The notes: a model not told the origin generated them from the letters alone. A stretch of DNA of 64,000 nt from Poriferisodalis sp965203655 (GCF_965203655.1 NZ_CBDBDD010000008.1:62001-126000), one strand, 5' to 3'. Counted from the stretch's first letter, positions 49,837-59,366 are shown. A program made the numbers and translations.

Positions 49837-51419
49837 AGGCCGCGTGACCACGGGCCCTCGGGATCTGCGGCGGCGTCGGCGGGATGCAGCTCTTCGAGTT
49901 CCTGCCCGCTGCGCTCGGTCAGCCACAACACGGCGACGGCGACCGCCAGCAGCGGCCCTACCCACAGCAGAGCGATCACATCGCCGAAGCTGCCCCACGC
50001 CGTGCGCAGCCGGCCGGCGAAATAGATTCCTGCTGCCGCGCCACCGACGCCCATGGCACCGGTCAGCGTCGCGGCGCGTGCCCGCAGGGCAGTCGGGAAC
50101 AGCTCGCCGCGGTACACGCCGAGCGCTGGCAGCAGTCCCGCCGACAGCATCGCCCCGACCAGGCCTGCGATCCACAGTGCGGCGCCGGACACGTTGAACA
50201 GCACCACCAGCGAGCCGAGCCCGGCCACTGAGGCCACGGCCAGGATGATGCGTCGCCCCCGGGAATCGGCGAGCCTGCCTGCCGCGTAAACGGCGAGGCC
50301 GGCGGGCGTCGCGGTGCCCAGCACGAACAGCGACACCAAGCCGGCACTGAAGCCGTGCTCGTCGCGCAGGTACTCGTTGCGGAACCAGTCGATGGGGCCC
50401 AGGAACAGTCCGAATGCCAGATAGATGGCCCCCAGCAGCGCAATCGGCCGCCAGTAGCCGCGCAATGTCACGCCCCGACCCCGCCGCTCGAACCGGCGAC
50501 TCTCCGGCAGCCGCCGGAGCAGCGGGCGAGCGGCTGCCAGCGCGACGAGCGGGAAGGCAAACACCAGGCGCCATGCCCACGGCGCAAGATCCGAGATTGT
50601 TTGCAGCCACACCACCACGCCCGCGCCGAGCGCGGCCGACATGGCCAGCACCGACAGGCACCACGCCCTGCAGCCGGCGGGGATCTCCTCCAGCGCCATC
50701 ACGACGACCGTGGCACCGAGCGCCGCATTGGCTGTGCGACCGATCAGCAGGAACGCGCCCAGCCACACCATGTTCGGTGCCAGGGCTGCGAGCGCGGCAG
50801 CAACGATGCCGATGCCCATGGCGCCCGCCACGACGCGCCGGCGCCCGTGCCGGTCCGCCAGTACCGACACGCCGATCGCCAGCAGCGTCCCGATGCGCAC
50901 GACGGCCCCTAGCAATCCCTGGGCGGCTTGATCCGCACCGAATTCGTCTGCGGCGTAGGTGTGCAGCTCCGAGGGTGCGTTCGCCAGGTAGCCGCTCAGC
51001 ATCGCTGTCGCGGCGAGCATGGCCATGACGGTGGCCGCACGTGGGGTGAACCGCCGTGGAGGAGCCCAGACAGGCTGGGTGCCGTCGCCGGTGCGTCCCG
51101 TGCGCATCGCGCGCCGGACAGCGACGTTGAAGAGCGGGCCGAACCACGGCACCGCCAAGCGCCACTCGACTGTCTCCGTGACCTCGTAACGGGGCATCAC
51201 GTCACCCGCTGCTCCATGTGTGCAGCCCGCCGATTGCTCCGCGGTTGGCGAGACCTCGACCACGCGCGAGTAGCTGGTGAACGGCCCCTCTGCGAGCTCG
51301 AAGCGGTGGCCGCCGTTGAGCGTGGCGGCCGGCATTTCGGCCACAATGTCGTCGCGGGGACGCAGCAGGGCATCCACCTCGTCGGCATCGGCCACGAACG
51401 TGCGCACGAGGCAGGTCAC
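49833..51419 (-). CDS. MFS transporter with N-terminal soluble domain
   Basis: The 528-residue protein has about 110 residues of soluble N-terminus resembling the end of an SRPBCC/polyketide-cyclase-like domain (YEVTETVEWRLAVPWFGPLF), followed by twelve predicted membrane helices of the major facilitator type. The loop between helices 2 and 3 has the motif DRHGRRRV, and between helices 8 and 9 GRLADSRGRR. GTG 51419 is chosen: TAGGCC lies seven bases upstream and the longer frame is antisense to murA. Substrate unknown. Confidence 0.8.
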   Translation of the reverse strand: MTCLVRTFVADADEVDALLRPRDDIVAEMPAATLNGGHRFELAEGPFTSYSRVVEVSPTAEQSAGCTHGAAGDVMPRYEVTETVEWRLAVPWFGPLFNVAVRRAMRTGRTGDGTQPVWAPPRRFTPRAATVMAMLAATAMLSGYLANAPSELHTYAADEFGADQAAQGLLGAVVRIGTLLAIGVSVLADRHGRRRVVAGAMGIGIVAAALAALAPNMVWLGAFLLIGRTANAALGATVVVMALEEIPAGCRAWCLSVLAMSAALGAGVVVWLQTISDLAPWAWRLVFAFPLVALAAARPLLRRLPESRRFERRGRGVTLRGYWRPIALLGAIYLAFGLFLGPIDWFRNEYLRDEHGFSAGLVSLFVLGTATPAGLAVYAAGRLADSRGRRIILAVASVAGLGSLVVLFNVSGAALWIAGLVGAMLSAGLLPALGVYRGELFPTALRARAATLTGAMGVGGAAAGIYFAGRLRTAWGSFGDVIALLWVGPLLAVAVAVLWLTERSGQELEELHPADAAADPEGPWSRGL

Positions 51420-51512
51420 GGCGGCGGGCCTAGCACATATGGCAGCGAGTGACCCGGTACCGCCATGCAATAGGCCTAGCCATAGGCCTGCAGCAGTGGT
51501 ACTGCTAATGCG

Positions 51513-52862
51513 ATGGCTCAGTCGGCTGGTGACGTGATTGTGGTGCGGGGCAACGGCGGCCTCGACGGCGAGGTGTGCATCGGCGGGGCCAAGAACAGCG
51601 TGCTGAAGCTGATGGCGGCGTGCCTGCTGGCCGAGGGTCGGCATGTTCTGGCAAACGTCCCCGACATTTCCGACGTGTCGGTCATGTGCGAACTGCTCGA
51701 AGCCATGGGAGTCAGCATCACCCGCACCGATCACTGTTTGGTCATCGACGTGCCGGCCGAGATCAACACCGAGGCGCCGTATCACCTCGTCGAGCGCATG
51801 CGCGCCTCCATCGTGGTGCTCGGCCCGCTGCTGGCGCGCTTCGGCGCCGCCCGCGTGGCGCTGCCAGGCGGTGACGACTTCGGCCCACGGCCCATCGACA
51901 TGCACCTGCGAGCGCTGGAGAGCCTGGGGGCCACCTTCCGCACGTCGCACGGCGACATCTCCGGCACGGCTGAAGCACTCACTGGTGCCGAAATCGTGCT
52001 GGAGTACCCGTCGGTGGGCGCGACGGAGAACGTGCTGATGGCGGCAGTGCGGGCCAAAGGCCGTACGCGCATTGTGAACCCCGCGCGAGAACCCGAGATC
52101 GGCGATCTCGTCAGTTTTCTCAACCAGATGGGCGCCAAGGCGAGATGGGCCGGGAATGGTCTGGCGATTGAGGGAGTCGAGCAACTGTCGCCCGCCGGTC
52201 AGCACGCGAGTTCTCCCAGGAGCACTGCCGGCGGCATCGGAACGTCGGCTCGCACAGAAGTCGGCGGCACCCCTGCGGACGGGGACGGCTATCGGGTGAT
52301 CTCGGATCGCATCGAGACTGCCACCTATTTGGCCGCCGTGGGCATGTGCGGCGGATCCGTATTCCTGCGCCACGCCGTGGGCGACCACATGACCATGCTC
52401 ATCCGCAAGCTGACCGAGATGGGCATGCACATCGTCGCCGATGCCGAGGGCATCCGGGCGACCGCAACGCAGCGTCTCACATCTGCCGACGTGGCCACCT
52501 TGCCGTACCCCGGCCTCGCCACCGACTACAAGCCGTTCCTGGTGGCCATGCTCACCACGGCTTCCGGCGTCGGGATCGTCACCGAGAACATATTCACCGG
52601 ACGCTTCCGCTACATCGACGAGTTGCGGCGCATGGGTGCCGACATCCGCACCGAAGGCCATCACGCGGTGGTGCGCGGCGCCGAACGCCTCTCGGGAGCG
52701 CCGGTACGTGCGCACGACATCCGCGCTGGTGCAGCGCTGGTGGTGGCGGGTCTCGCTGCCGAAGGCGAGACCGAGGTGGCCGGAGCAACCCATATCGACC
52801 GCGGTTACGACGATCTGACGGGAAAGCTGGCCGGTCTCGGCGCCATCATCACGCGTCGCTGA
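51513..52862 (+). CDS. murA: UDP-N-acetylglucosamine 1-carboxyvinyltransferase, Asp-type active site
   Basis: The 449-residue enzyme transfers enolpyruvate to UDP-GlcNAc, the first committed step of peptidoglycan synthesis. It shows GGAKNSVLKLMAACLLAEG (about residue 23), and PGGDDFGPRPIDMHLRALE at about residue 120, where the usual catalytic Cys of PGGCxIGxRP is Asp. The same exchange is known in Mycobacterium tuberculosis and Chlamydia and causes intrinsic fosfomycin insensitivity. A Ser/Gly/Thr-rich insertion of about 30 residues (about 225-255) is extra. Catalytic DYKPFLVAML and ENIFTGRFRYIDEL are present. Confidence 0.95.
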   Translation: MAQSAGDVIVVRGNGGLDGEVCIGGAKNSVLKLMAACLLAEGRHVLANVPDISDVSVMCELLEAMGVSITRTDHCLVIDVPAEINTEAPYHLVERMRASIVVLGPLLARFGAARVALPGGDDFGPRPIDMHLRALESLGATFRTSHGDISGTAEALTGAEIVLEYPSVGATENVLMAAVRAKGRTRIVNPAREPEIGDLVSFLNQMGAKARWAGNGLAIEGVEQLSPAGQHASSPRSTAGGIGTSARTEVGGTPADGDGYRVISDRIETATYLAAVGMCGGSVFLRHAVGDHMTMLIRKLTEMGMHIVADAEGIRATATQRLTSADVATLPYPGLATDYKPFLVAMLTTASGVGIVTENIFTGRFRYIDELRRMGADIRTEGHHAVVRGAERLSGAPVRAHDIRAGAALVVAGLAAEGETEVAGATHIDRGYDDLTGKLAGLGAIITRR

Positions 52863-52904
52863 AACGTGCCGCTCCCGGCGCGTCTCGCTACTGTCGGCGC
52901 GCCG

Positions 52905-53870
52905 ATGACATCACCCGACCATCCGCTCGCTGCTGATGTTGCAGAGCTTCTGGAAGCTGCGCGCTCGGGACAGCGCCGCGCCCTGGCGCGGGCGATGTCG
53001 TTGGTCGAACGCGGCGGTTCGCAGGCGCGTGCGCTGGGCGCGCTCACGTTCGCCCAGTCAGGCAGCGCACACACGGTCGGCATCACCGGTGCGCCCGGGG
53101 CCGGCAAGTCGACGCTCAACTCAGCCGTCGTCGGCGTGGCACGCGAGCGGGGCGAGCGGCTGGCGGTCTTGGCGATTGACCCGTCGTCGCCGTTCAGCGG
53201 CGGCGCAATCCTGGGCGACCGCGTGCGCATGTCCGACCACACCTTCGACGACAACGTCTACATCCGCTCGATGGCGACGCGCGGCCACTTGGGCGGACTC
53301 ACCTTGGCGACACCGCTCGCGGTACGAGTGCTGGACGCACTGGGTTGGCCCTGGGTGGTGATCGAGACGGTCGGCGTCGGCCAGATCGAGACGGAGATCG
53401 TGGGCGCGGCAGATACCACCGTCGTCGTGGTGAACCCCGGTTGGGGCGACTCGGTGCAGGCCAACAAGGCCGGTCTCATGGAGATCGCCGACATCTTCGT
53501 GGTGAACAAGGCCGATCGGCCCGGCACATCGGAAACGTGCCGGGACATCCGCCAGATGCTGGATCTGTCTGCGCCCGGCGACTGGGACCCGCCGATCCTG
53601 ACCTCAGTGGGCACCACCGGCGAGGGCGCCGCGGAGTTGTGGGATGCCATCTGTGCGCACCGCGACCACTGCACGGTCTCGGGCGAACTCGAGTCTCGCC
53701 GTGCGGCCAGGGTGCAGACCGAGCTTGATGAAGTGTTGCGGGCCACCATTGCCGAACGCGTGGCAACCCTCACCGAAGGGCCTGCTGCGGAGCGCCTGCG
53801 CCAGCAGCTCGCCCGTCAAGAAATCGACCCCTACGCGGCCGCCGAGATGCTCCTCGACCAGGATCGCTGA
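52905..53870 (+). CDS. meaB: MeaB/ArgK-family P-loop GTPase
   Basis: The 321-residue GTPase is a G3E-family chaperone that loads and protects B12-dependent mutases such as methylmalonyl-CoA mutase. It shows GITGAPGAGKSTL (Walker A), VLAIDPSSPFSGGAILGDR, RSMATRGHLGG, ETVGVGQIETEI and VVNKADRPG, all diagnostic. ATG 52905 follows TACTGT by ten bases; GTG 52866, three bases after the murA stop, is an alternative start. No mutase gene is adjacent. Confidence 0.92.
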   Translation: MTSPDHPLAADVAELLEAARSGQRRALARAMSLVERGGSQARALGALTFAQSGSAHTVGITGAPGAGKSTLNSAVVGVARERGERLAVLAIDPSSPFSGGAILGDRVRMSDHTFDDNVYIRSMATRGHLGGLTLATPLAVRVLDALGWPWVVIETVGVGQIETEIVGAADTTVVVVNPGWGDSVQANKAGLMEIADIFVVNKADRPGTSETCRDIRQMLDLSAPGDWDPPILTSVGTTGEGAAELWDAICAHRDHCTVSGELESRRAARVQTELDEVLRATIAERVATLTEGPAAERLRQQLARQEIDPYAAAEMLLDQDR

Positions 53871-53900
53871 CACGCAGTCGACGGACTGCAGCAGATGGTT

Positions 53901-53922
53901 TCCTGACTCCGGCAAGTCAGGA
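53901..53922. terminator. Intergenic hairpin between convergent genes
   Basis: TCCTGACT at 53901-53908 and AGTCAGGA at 53915-53922 form a perfect eight-pair stem with a six-base loop, in the gap between the meaB stop and the convergent SRPBCC-kinase stop. There is no long T-run, so termination is inferred from position and symmetry. Confidence 0.55.
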
Positions 53923-53939
53923 CGACTCAGGCGAACTCG

Positions 53940-55097
53940 TCAGTCGAGTTCGCCGCGGGCGAGCGCAAAGACGGCCTCACGCTCGTTGGGGTGCAGGTTG
54001 CGGTCAAGGAGCCGCAGGTCTGCTGCGGCCCTCAGGCGCGAGAGGATCTCGTCGGCGCCGAATTCCTTGAGGAACGCGCGGGCGAAGCGGGTGCGGAACG
54101 CGTTGATCACGGCGCGCGCGGCGGCGTGATTGTCTGGGGCGGCGGTGCGCAGCCGGACATAGGTGGACGCGGCATCGAAAGCGGCATCGCCGGCTGCGGC
54201 GTTCGACCAGTCAATGACGACGGGGCCGTCGGGCGTGAGCTTGACGTTGTCGGGCTGCAGGTCCAGGTGCACCACCGAATGACCACCCGAGACTTTGACC
54301 CAGTCCTTCGGCGCCGGCACGTCGCCGAGCAGCCGGTGCAGCCGTGCCAGACCCTTGACGTGGCGTGTCAGGAGCCACGGCTTGGCCGCCAGCTCGTCGA
54401 GCATTGTTGGGCCGGTCAGACGCGCCATTACCACCGAGTGGTTGTCGGGCTGCTCGATGACCTCCGGTGCGGGAAATCCGTGGACCCGCACGTGACGCAT
54501 CGCCTCGGCCTCATGGCTCAGGTCTCTGCCGCGCAGGCTCATGCGAATGATGTGCGGGCCGTAGGCGCGCATCTCTGAGTCGCGGCCCATCCCGAGCAGC
54601 GGTCCGGGCTCGTGACCGGTGGGTCCCTGCTGACGTTCGAGCATCCGTGCGCGCAGGTTCCGCAGGTTCTTGCGCCAGACGCGTTCAAGCACCATGGAGG
54701 CGGGTTGCTGGCCCATCCGCGAGCCGAAGTACCACGGCAGCGTCAGATCCTCGCTCCAGGTGAAGCGGGTGCCGTCTTCGATGGGCTCGAGCGCGAAGCG
54801 GCCAGTGCCCGTCACTGCACCTTGATGGGTGATGCCGAGCGTGTTCGGCGGGTCCCACTCGGTGACCTCGATCTTGTCCGTGGTCTTCATCGGGCCGATC
54901 CTGGTGACACAGTCGAACGTCGTGCCGACGCCTTCGGTCTGGGCAGACGTGAAGTTGATCGACTGAGCGTCAGCCATCCACTCGACGTTGCTCGCGAGGT
55001 CTGCGACGTAATCCCAGACTTCCTGCGGCGATGCCGGAATGTCGATGGAGACCTCGATGCCCATGGGGGTGATTGCCTTGTCGATGCCTGCTTGCAC
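53940..55097 (-). CDS. SRPBCC domain fused to aminoglycoside-phosphotransferase-like kinase
   Basis: The 385-residue protein has two domains. Residues about 12-150 are an SRPBCC/START-like ligand-binding domain (IEVSIDIPASPQEVWDYVAD, FALEPIEDGTRFTWSEDL). Residues about 170-385 are an APH/choline-kinase-like fold with the catalytic HLDLQPDNV and metal-binding VVIDWSNAAAGD. The N-lobe is short and its Lys is not obvious, so ATP binding could be altered. I know no characterised enzyme with this pairing; binding a hydrophobic molecule and phosphorylating it is a guess. GTG 55097 is used; ATG 55064 is internal. Confidence 0.75.
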   Translation of the reverse strand: MQAGIDKAITPMGIEVSIDIPASPQEVWDYVADLASNVEWMADAQSINFTSAQTEGVGTTFDCVTRIGPMKTTDKIEVTEWDPPNTLGITHQGAVTGTGRFALEPIEDGTRFTWSEDLTLPWYFGSRMGQQPASMVLERVWRKNLRNLRARMLERQQGPTGHEPGPLLGMGRDSEMRAYGPHIIRMSLRGRDLSHEAEAMRHVRVHGFPAPEVIEQPDNHSVVMARLTGPTMLDELAAKPWLLTRHVKGLARLHRLLGDVPAPKDWVKVSGGHSVVHLDLQPDNVKLTPDGPVVIDWSNAAAGDAAFDAASTYVRLRTAAPDNHAAARAVINAFRTRFARAFLKEFGADEILSRLRAAADLRLLDRNLHPNEREAVFALARGELD

Positions 55098-55186
55098 GCG
55101 AATCGCGTCTCGAATCGCTGGTGCACTGCGTCACGCCGACGCTCGTTTCCAGCGACCGGCAAGTGTTGCACCCAGAACGGGCGATG

Positions 55187-56191
55187 TCACCCCGCGGCCG
55201 TCGCGTCGCCGACGTCGGGTTTCGATGACGCAGGCGAGGGTGCCGACCCGGAGTTCGCATCTGCCAGTCTCGCTGCGATGAGTTCGGCCAGCTCCCGGTA
55301 CAGGGGCGCAGCCGGCGAGCGACGTCGCCAAACAAGCGCCAGCTGTCGCTTCGCCGTGACGTCGCTGAACGGCCGCACCACGATTCCGGTGCCTCGCCGG
55401 GCCTCGATGGGGGCGGCGCTCGTGGGCAGCAGTGTCACGCCCATCCCCGCGGCCACCATCTGGCAGATCGTCGCCAGGCTCGTGCCGCCCTTGCTCACCT
55501 CGCGGGCACCGACGCTCCGGCACACCTTGAGCACTTGGCAGCGCAAGCAGTGGCCGTCCTCGAGCAGCAGCACGGTCTCGCCGGCGAGGTCATCGATTGC
55601 CACTGAAGGCTGGCGGGCCAGTCGATGCTGGGGCGCCATTGCCAGCAGGAGCGGGTCTTCGAGGATGATCGTGTGCGCGAGGTCATCGTGCGCCTCTGGT
55701 TCCGCCATCAGACCCAGGTCAAGCTGTGCTGCGACCAGTGCCTCGACCAGCGCAGAGGCCCTGAGCTCGTCAAGGCACAGCAGCACCTCTGGATGTCGCT
55801 CGTTGATCACCGCAAGCATGCGGGCAAGCAAGTAGGGCGCCGCCGTCGGAATGGCTGCGATTCGCAATGGTCCGCCCAGACCGTCCGTGCTGCTGCGGCC
55901 CCATTCGAGCATCTCGTCGGTGTCACGCAGCACCGCTCGTGCGCGTTCTGCGAGTTCGCGGCCTGCAGGCGTCACGACGATGCCGCGGCCCACGCGCTCG
56001 GTGATGGTGACGCCCAGATGGCGCTCGAGCTGCCGGATCTGCGTGCTGAGCGTTGGCTGGGAAACGAAGCATGCGGCTGCCGCGCGCCCGATGTGCCCAT
56101 GGGCGTCGAGGGCCACCAGATACTCCAGCTGGCGTATCGTCGGCCTGCCTACGGCGACGTTGGTACGTGTGCTCACGGAGCGTTCACGCAA
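55187..56191 (-). CDS. oxyR: OxyR-type LysR regulator
   Basis: The 334-residue peroxide sensor and regulator has an N-terminal LysR winged helix (RQLEYLVALDAHGHIGRAAA, SQPTLSTQIRQLERHLG) and effector domain with LEDGHCLRCQVLKVC, where the first and last Cys have the eight-residue spacing of the E. coli OxyR disulfide pair; a third Cys lies between them. Its own promoter and targets should lie in the 287 bases between it and the divergent iscS gene, but I see no clear OxyR box. Confidence 0.88.
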   Translation of the reverse strand: MRERSVSTRTNVAVGRPTIRQLEYLVALDAHGHIGRAAAACFVSQPTLSTQIRQLERHLGVTITERVGRGIVVTPAGRELAERARAVLRDTDEMLEWGRSSTDGLGGPLRIAAIPTAAPYLLARMLAVINERHPEVLLCLDELRASALVEALVAAQLDLGLMAEPEAHDDLAHTIILEDPLLLAMAPQHRLARQPSVAIDDLAGETVLLLEDGHCLRCQVLKVCRSVGAREVSKGGTSLATICQMVAAGMGVTLLPTSAAPIEARRGTGIVVRPFSDVTAKRQLALVWRRRSPAAPLYRELAELIAARLADANSGSAPSPASSKPDVGDATAAG

Positions 56192-56466
56192 CCTTCATTG
56201 GCCATCGCTGGGGGAAACTGCCAGCTCACCGATGCAGAGATGTTCATGAAGCTCTTTCTCTCGGGCGGCATTCGGCAGTTGCACATGTCCTCGTGTGCGA
56301 TCTGTCCCCACTTGCATTTTCGCCTGACTCCGCTTGCACGTGGTCGCGCGAACGTGAAGAAATCAATCGTTTGTGCCTAAGGAGTCGCATAGGCCGAGTC
56401 CATGAATCGCTGGCTTGAGCAACGTCGCGTTCACTCCAGCGGGCGGCTGGTCGAGGACCACACCCG

Positions 56467-56472
56467 TAACCT
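56467..56472 (+). promoter_or_regulatory. Leaderless -10 box for iscS
   Basis: TAACCT lies six bases before ATG 56479. Confidence 0.5.
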
Positions 56473-56478
56473 CACGGC

Positions 56479-57666
56479 ATGAGCGCGGTGCAGAACCAGC
56501 CGGCCGAGCATCGGCAGGCTCAGCGTGATCAATCCCAGCGTCCCGCGTATCTCGACTGCGCTGCGTCGACGCCGATGCGGCCATGCGCCATCGAGGCCAT
56601 GGTGCCGTTCTTCGAGCACCAGTTCGCCAATCCCTCGGGCGCGCACCGCATGGCGCGCAGGTCGCGGGCGGCCATCGATGACGCGCGTGAGATCGTCGCT
56701 GGGTCGCTCGGCTTCGACCCGCACGGCGTCGTGTTCACCAGCGGCGGGACTGAAGCAGACAATCTCGCGGTGCACGGCGTCACCTCCGCAACAGGCACGA
56801 CGGCGCTGTGCCCAGCGACCGAACACCATGCGGTGCTCCACCCCGTCGAAGCGGTCGGCGGCCGGTATGTGCAGGTCGACGCCGGCGGCGAGGTCGACCT
56901 CGACCACCTGCGCGCACAGTTGGCGCCCGATGCGGGCCCGCCTGTGGGGTTGGTGTCGGTGATGCTGGTCAACAACGAGTCGGGCGTCATTGCCGATCTT
57001 GAGGCCGTGGCCGACGTGGTAAGGCGCCATGCCCCCGAGGCGCGGCTGCACACCGACGCGGTGCAAGGGGTCAACTGGGTCGATATGGCCGAGGCAGCGC
57101 ATCCGGCAGATCTGCTGTCGTTGAGCGGCCACAAGTTCGGTGGGCCGAAGGGCGTGGGGGTGCTTGCGATCCGGCCTGACGTGACGCTGTCGGCGCAGCA
57201 GCTCGGCGGCGGACAGGAGGCCGATCGGCGCAGCGGCACGCACAACACCGCCGGGATCGCCGCGCTCGGCGCCGCGCTCGGCGAGCTGCACGAGACTCGC
57301 AGCGAGGACATCTGCCGGATCAGGGACTTGGCGGACCGGTTGGCCGACGGCCTGCTGACTTCGATCGACGGGTGCACTGAGACGGTCGAGCGGTCTCGGC
57401 GAGCTGCGGGCATCTGCCAGCTGCTCATCGACGGCATCGAGACCGAGGCGCTGCTGGTGTTGCTCGACCGCTTCGATGTCATGGCATCGGCGGCGGCCTC
57501 GTGCGCGTCGGGTGCCATGGAGCCGAGCCATGTGCTCGCGGCGATGGGGGTTGAGCGTCACGCCGCAGCCGGTTCGCTCCGCCTGTCGCTGGGCTGGTGC
57601 ACCGAACCGTGGGAGATCGAGCGAGCCATCGACGCCATCCCCAACTGCGTGGAGCAGCTGCGATGA
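56479..57666 (+). CDS. iscS: Cysteine desulfurase (NifS/IscS family)
   Basis: The 395-residue PLP enzyme takes sulfur from cysteine for tRNA thiolation and Fe-S clusters. It shows YLDCAASTPM, FTSGGTEADNLAVHG, TEHHAVL, the PLP lysine in SLSGHKFGGPKG (about residue 218) and the active-site Cys in ASCASGAMEPSHV (about residue 342). The start of mnmA overlaps its stop, so the sulfur donor and the thiolase are made together. Confidence 0.94.
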   Translation: MSAVQNQPAEHRQAQRDQSQRPAYLDCAASTPMRPCAIEAMVPFFEHQFANPSGAHRMARRSRAAIDDAREIVAGSLGFDPHGVVFTSGGTEADNLAVHGVTSATGTTALCPATEHHAVLHPVEAVGGRYVQVDAGGEVDLDHLRAQLAPDAGPPVGLVSVMLVNNESGVIADLEAVADVVRRHAPEARLHTDAVQGVNWVDMAEAAHPADLLSLSGHKFGGPKGVGVLAIRPDVTLSAQQLGGGQEADRRSGTHNTAGIAALGAALGELHETRSEDICRIRDLADRLADGLLTSIDGCTETVERSRRAAGICQLLIDGIETEALLVLLDRFDVMASAAASCASGAMEPSHVLAAMGVERHAAAGSLRLSLGWCTEPWEIERAIDAIPNCVEQLR

Positions 57667-58763
57667 CTCCCGAGCGGCATGACGCCACGGAAACCAGCCC
57701 CGAGCGGCATGGTGCCGTTGCAGGGAGCAGGGTGCTCGTCGCGATGTCGGGCGGTGTCGACAGCTCGGTCGCTGCGGCGTTGTGCTTGCGCGCTGGGCAC
57801 GACGTGGTCGGCGTCACCCTGAAGCTGTGGGGCGGCCCGCAGGACCAGGGCTGCTGCGCGGTCTCCGACGTGGACGATGCCCGACGGGTGTGCCAGCAGC
57901 TCGGCATCGACCATTTCGTCTTCAACTATGCGGCCGAGTTCGAGCGCGATGTGGTCGAGCCGTACGTCGACGCACACCGGCGGGGCCGTACGCCCAACCC
58001 GTGCATTGCCTGCAACCGGCACGTCAAGTTCGACGTGCTGCTGGACCGTGCCCGCCGCCTGGGCTTCGATCGCCTGGTCACCGGTCATCACGTTCGCATC
58101 AGCTCACTGAGCGGCAGGCGACGGCTGCAGCGTGGCGCCGACAGCGCGAAAGACCAGTCGTACGTGCTGTACATGCTCTCCGAAGCCGACCTAGCGGACC
58201 TGTGGTTTCCGGTCGGCGACTACCGCAAGGATGAACTGCGCGCGCTTGCTGCCGATCTCGGCCTGCGCACGGCGGACAAGGCCGAGAGCCAGGACGTCTG
58301 CTTCATCACCGCCGACGCGGGCAGGGAGCGCTTCCTGGCTGAGCGCATCGACCTGCATCCGGCGGAGCTGGTCGACACTGCCGGCCGGTACGTGGGCGCG
58401 GCACCGGCGGTAGAGCTGGTGACGGTGGGTCAACGCAAGGGCCTAGACCTCGGCGGTGCACCGCAGCGGCGCTACGCCATCGACGTAGACATCGCCGCTC
58501 GTCGTGTCACTGTCGGCGAGGCCTCCGAGCTGTCGGCACCGGGCGTACGGCTGGTCGATCATCGCTGGGCCGGCGACACAGTCGAAGGCGACGTCCTGGC
58601 CCAGACGAGCGCCCACGGTCCGGCGTTGCCGACGTATCTCGATGCCGGGGGCCAATTGCGTTGGGTGGAGCCCCAGCGCCGCGTCGCGGCCGGCCAGGCT
58701 GTCGTCTTCTATGAGGGTGACGAGGTGCTCGGCGGCGCGACCGCTGCCGGACATCTCACATGA
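57663..58763 (+). CDS. mnmA: tRNA-specific 2-thiouridylase
   Basis: The 366-residue enzyme puts sulfur on U34 of tRNA-Lys, -Glu and -Gln. It shows the PP-loop VAMSGGVDSSVAAAL (about residue 25), first catalytic Cys in NPCIACNRHVKF, the second in AESQDVCFI, and DQSYVLYML. ATG 57663 overlaps the iscS stop by four bases (ATGA). The first 20 residues contain a small internal duplication (TPERH and SPERH), whose DNA carries the hairpin core also seen near tRNA-Arg. Confidence 0.94.
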   Translation: MTPERHDATETSPERHGAVAGSRVLVAMSGGVDSSVAAALCLRAGHDVVGVTLKLWGGPQDQGCCAVSDVDDARRVCQQLGIDHFVFNYAAEFERDVVEPYVDAHRRGRTPNPCIACNRHVKFDVLLDRARRLGFDRLVTGHHVRISSLSGRRRLQRGADSAKDQSYVLYMLSEADLADLWFPVGDYRKDELRALAADLGLRTADKAESQDVCFITADAGRERFLAERIDLHPAELVDTAGRYVGAAPAVELVTVGQRKGLDLGGAPQRRYAIDVDIAARRVTVGEASELSAPGVRLVDHRWAGDTVEGDVLAQTSAHGPALPTYLDAGGQLRWVEPQRRVAAGQAVVFYEGDEVLGGATAAGHLT

Positions 58764-59215
58764 GCCGCGACGAGTCCGCTGACGGCCAGCCGCGCGTGCC
58801 CTGGGCACTGCGCAAAGGCGTCTCCACGACCATCACGCTCGGTGCGCTTGTTGCCGCTGCAGCCGTCGTTCTGGCGGTGTGGCTGACCCGCGGGGGCGAG
58901 CCCGCACCGGCCTACCCGAGCGGCTTGCAGGCAGTCACGCCGGTGCCCGGCGCTCAGGTGCCGCACCAGAGTCCCATCGGTGCCCGGCTCGAAGCCGGTT
59001 GGAAACTGACGCTCGTCATCAACGGCACCACCATTCCTGCCAGCGAGCTCGACGCAGGCATCATCCAGCTCGGCGAGTACTTCTATTCGCCGGGCGACGA
59101 CAAGGTCATCGAGAAGCTGCGCAGCGGGCGGTCGTGCGCTCGCCTCATCGCAACCCCCACCATCGACATCGAAGCGGCCGACTTCACCTACGAATGGTGC
59201 TTCACCACGTTCTGA
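58760..59215 (+). CDS. Membrane-anchored protein of unknown function next to mnmA
   Basis: The 151-residue product has one N-terminal membrane helix (about residues 22-43, TTITLGALVAAAAVVLAVWL) and an extracytoplasmic domain with TLVINGTTIPASEL and two Cys near the C-terminus (SCARL and EWCFTTF) that may form a disulfide. ATG overlaps the mnmA stop. Family not recognised; tight coupling to mnmA suggests it is normally kept with this locus. Confidence 0.7.
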   Translation: MSRDESADGQPRVPWALRKGVSTTITLGALVAAAAVVLAVWLTRGGEPAPAYPSGLQAVTPVPGAQVPHQSPIGARLEAGWKLTLVINGTTIPASELDAGIIQLGEYFYSPGDDKVIEKLRSGRSCARLIATPTIDIEAADFTYEWCFTTF

Positions 59216-59366
59216 CCTCGATGCTCGCAATCACAAATCGGCGAGCCAATTCATCACAAAACGTACATTGCGAACATCACAGTCTGTACAACGCCGCCGA
59301 CGGCAAGAGGGCATTGGTCGAGCAGCCGCAGCATGTTCGTGAGCACACTGTTGGCGACCGCGACGC

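Noticed and set aside
49833..52793. 986-codon minus-strand frame over murA
   Set aside because: The N-terminal 450 codons are antisense to murA. The real transporter begins near 51419.
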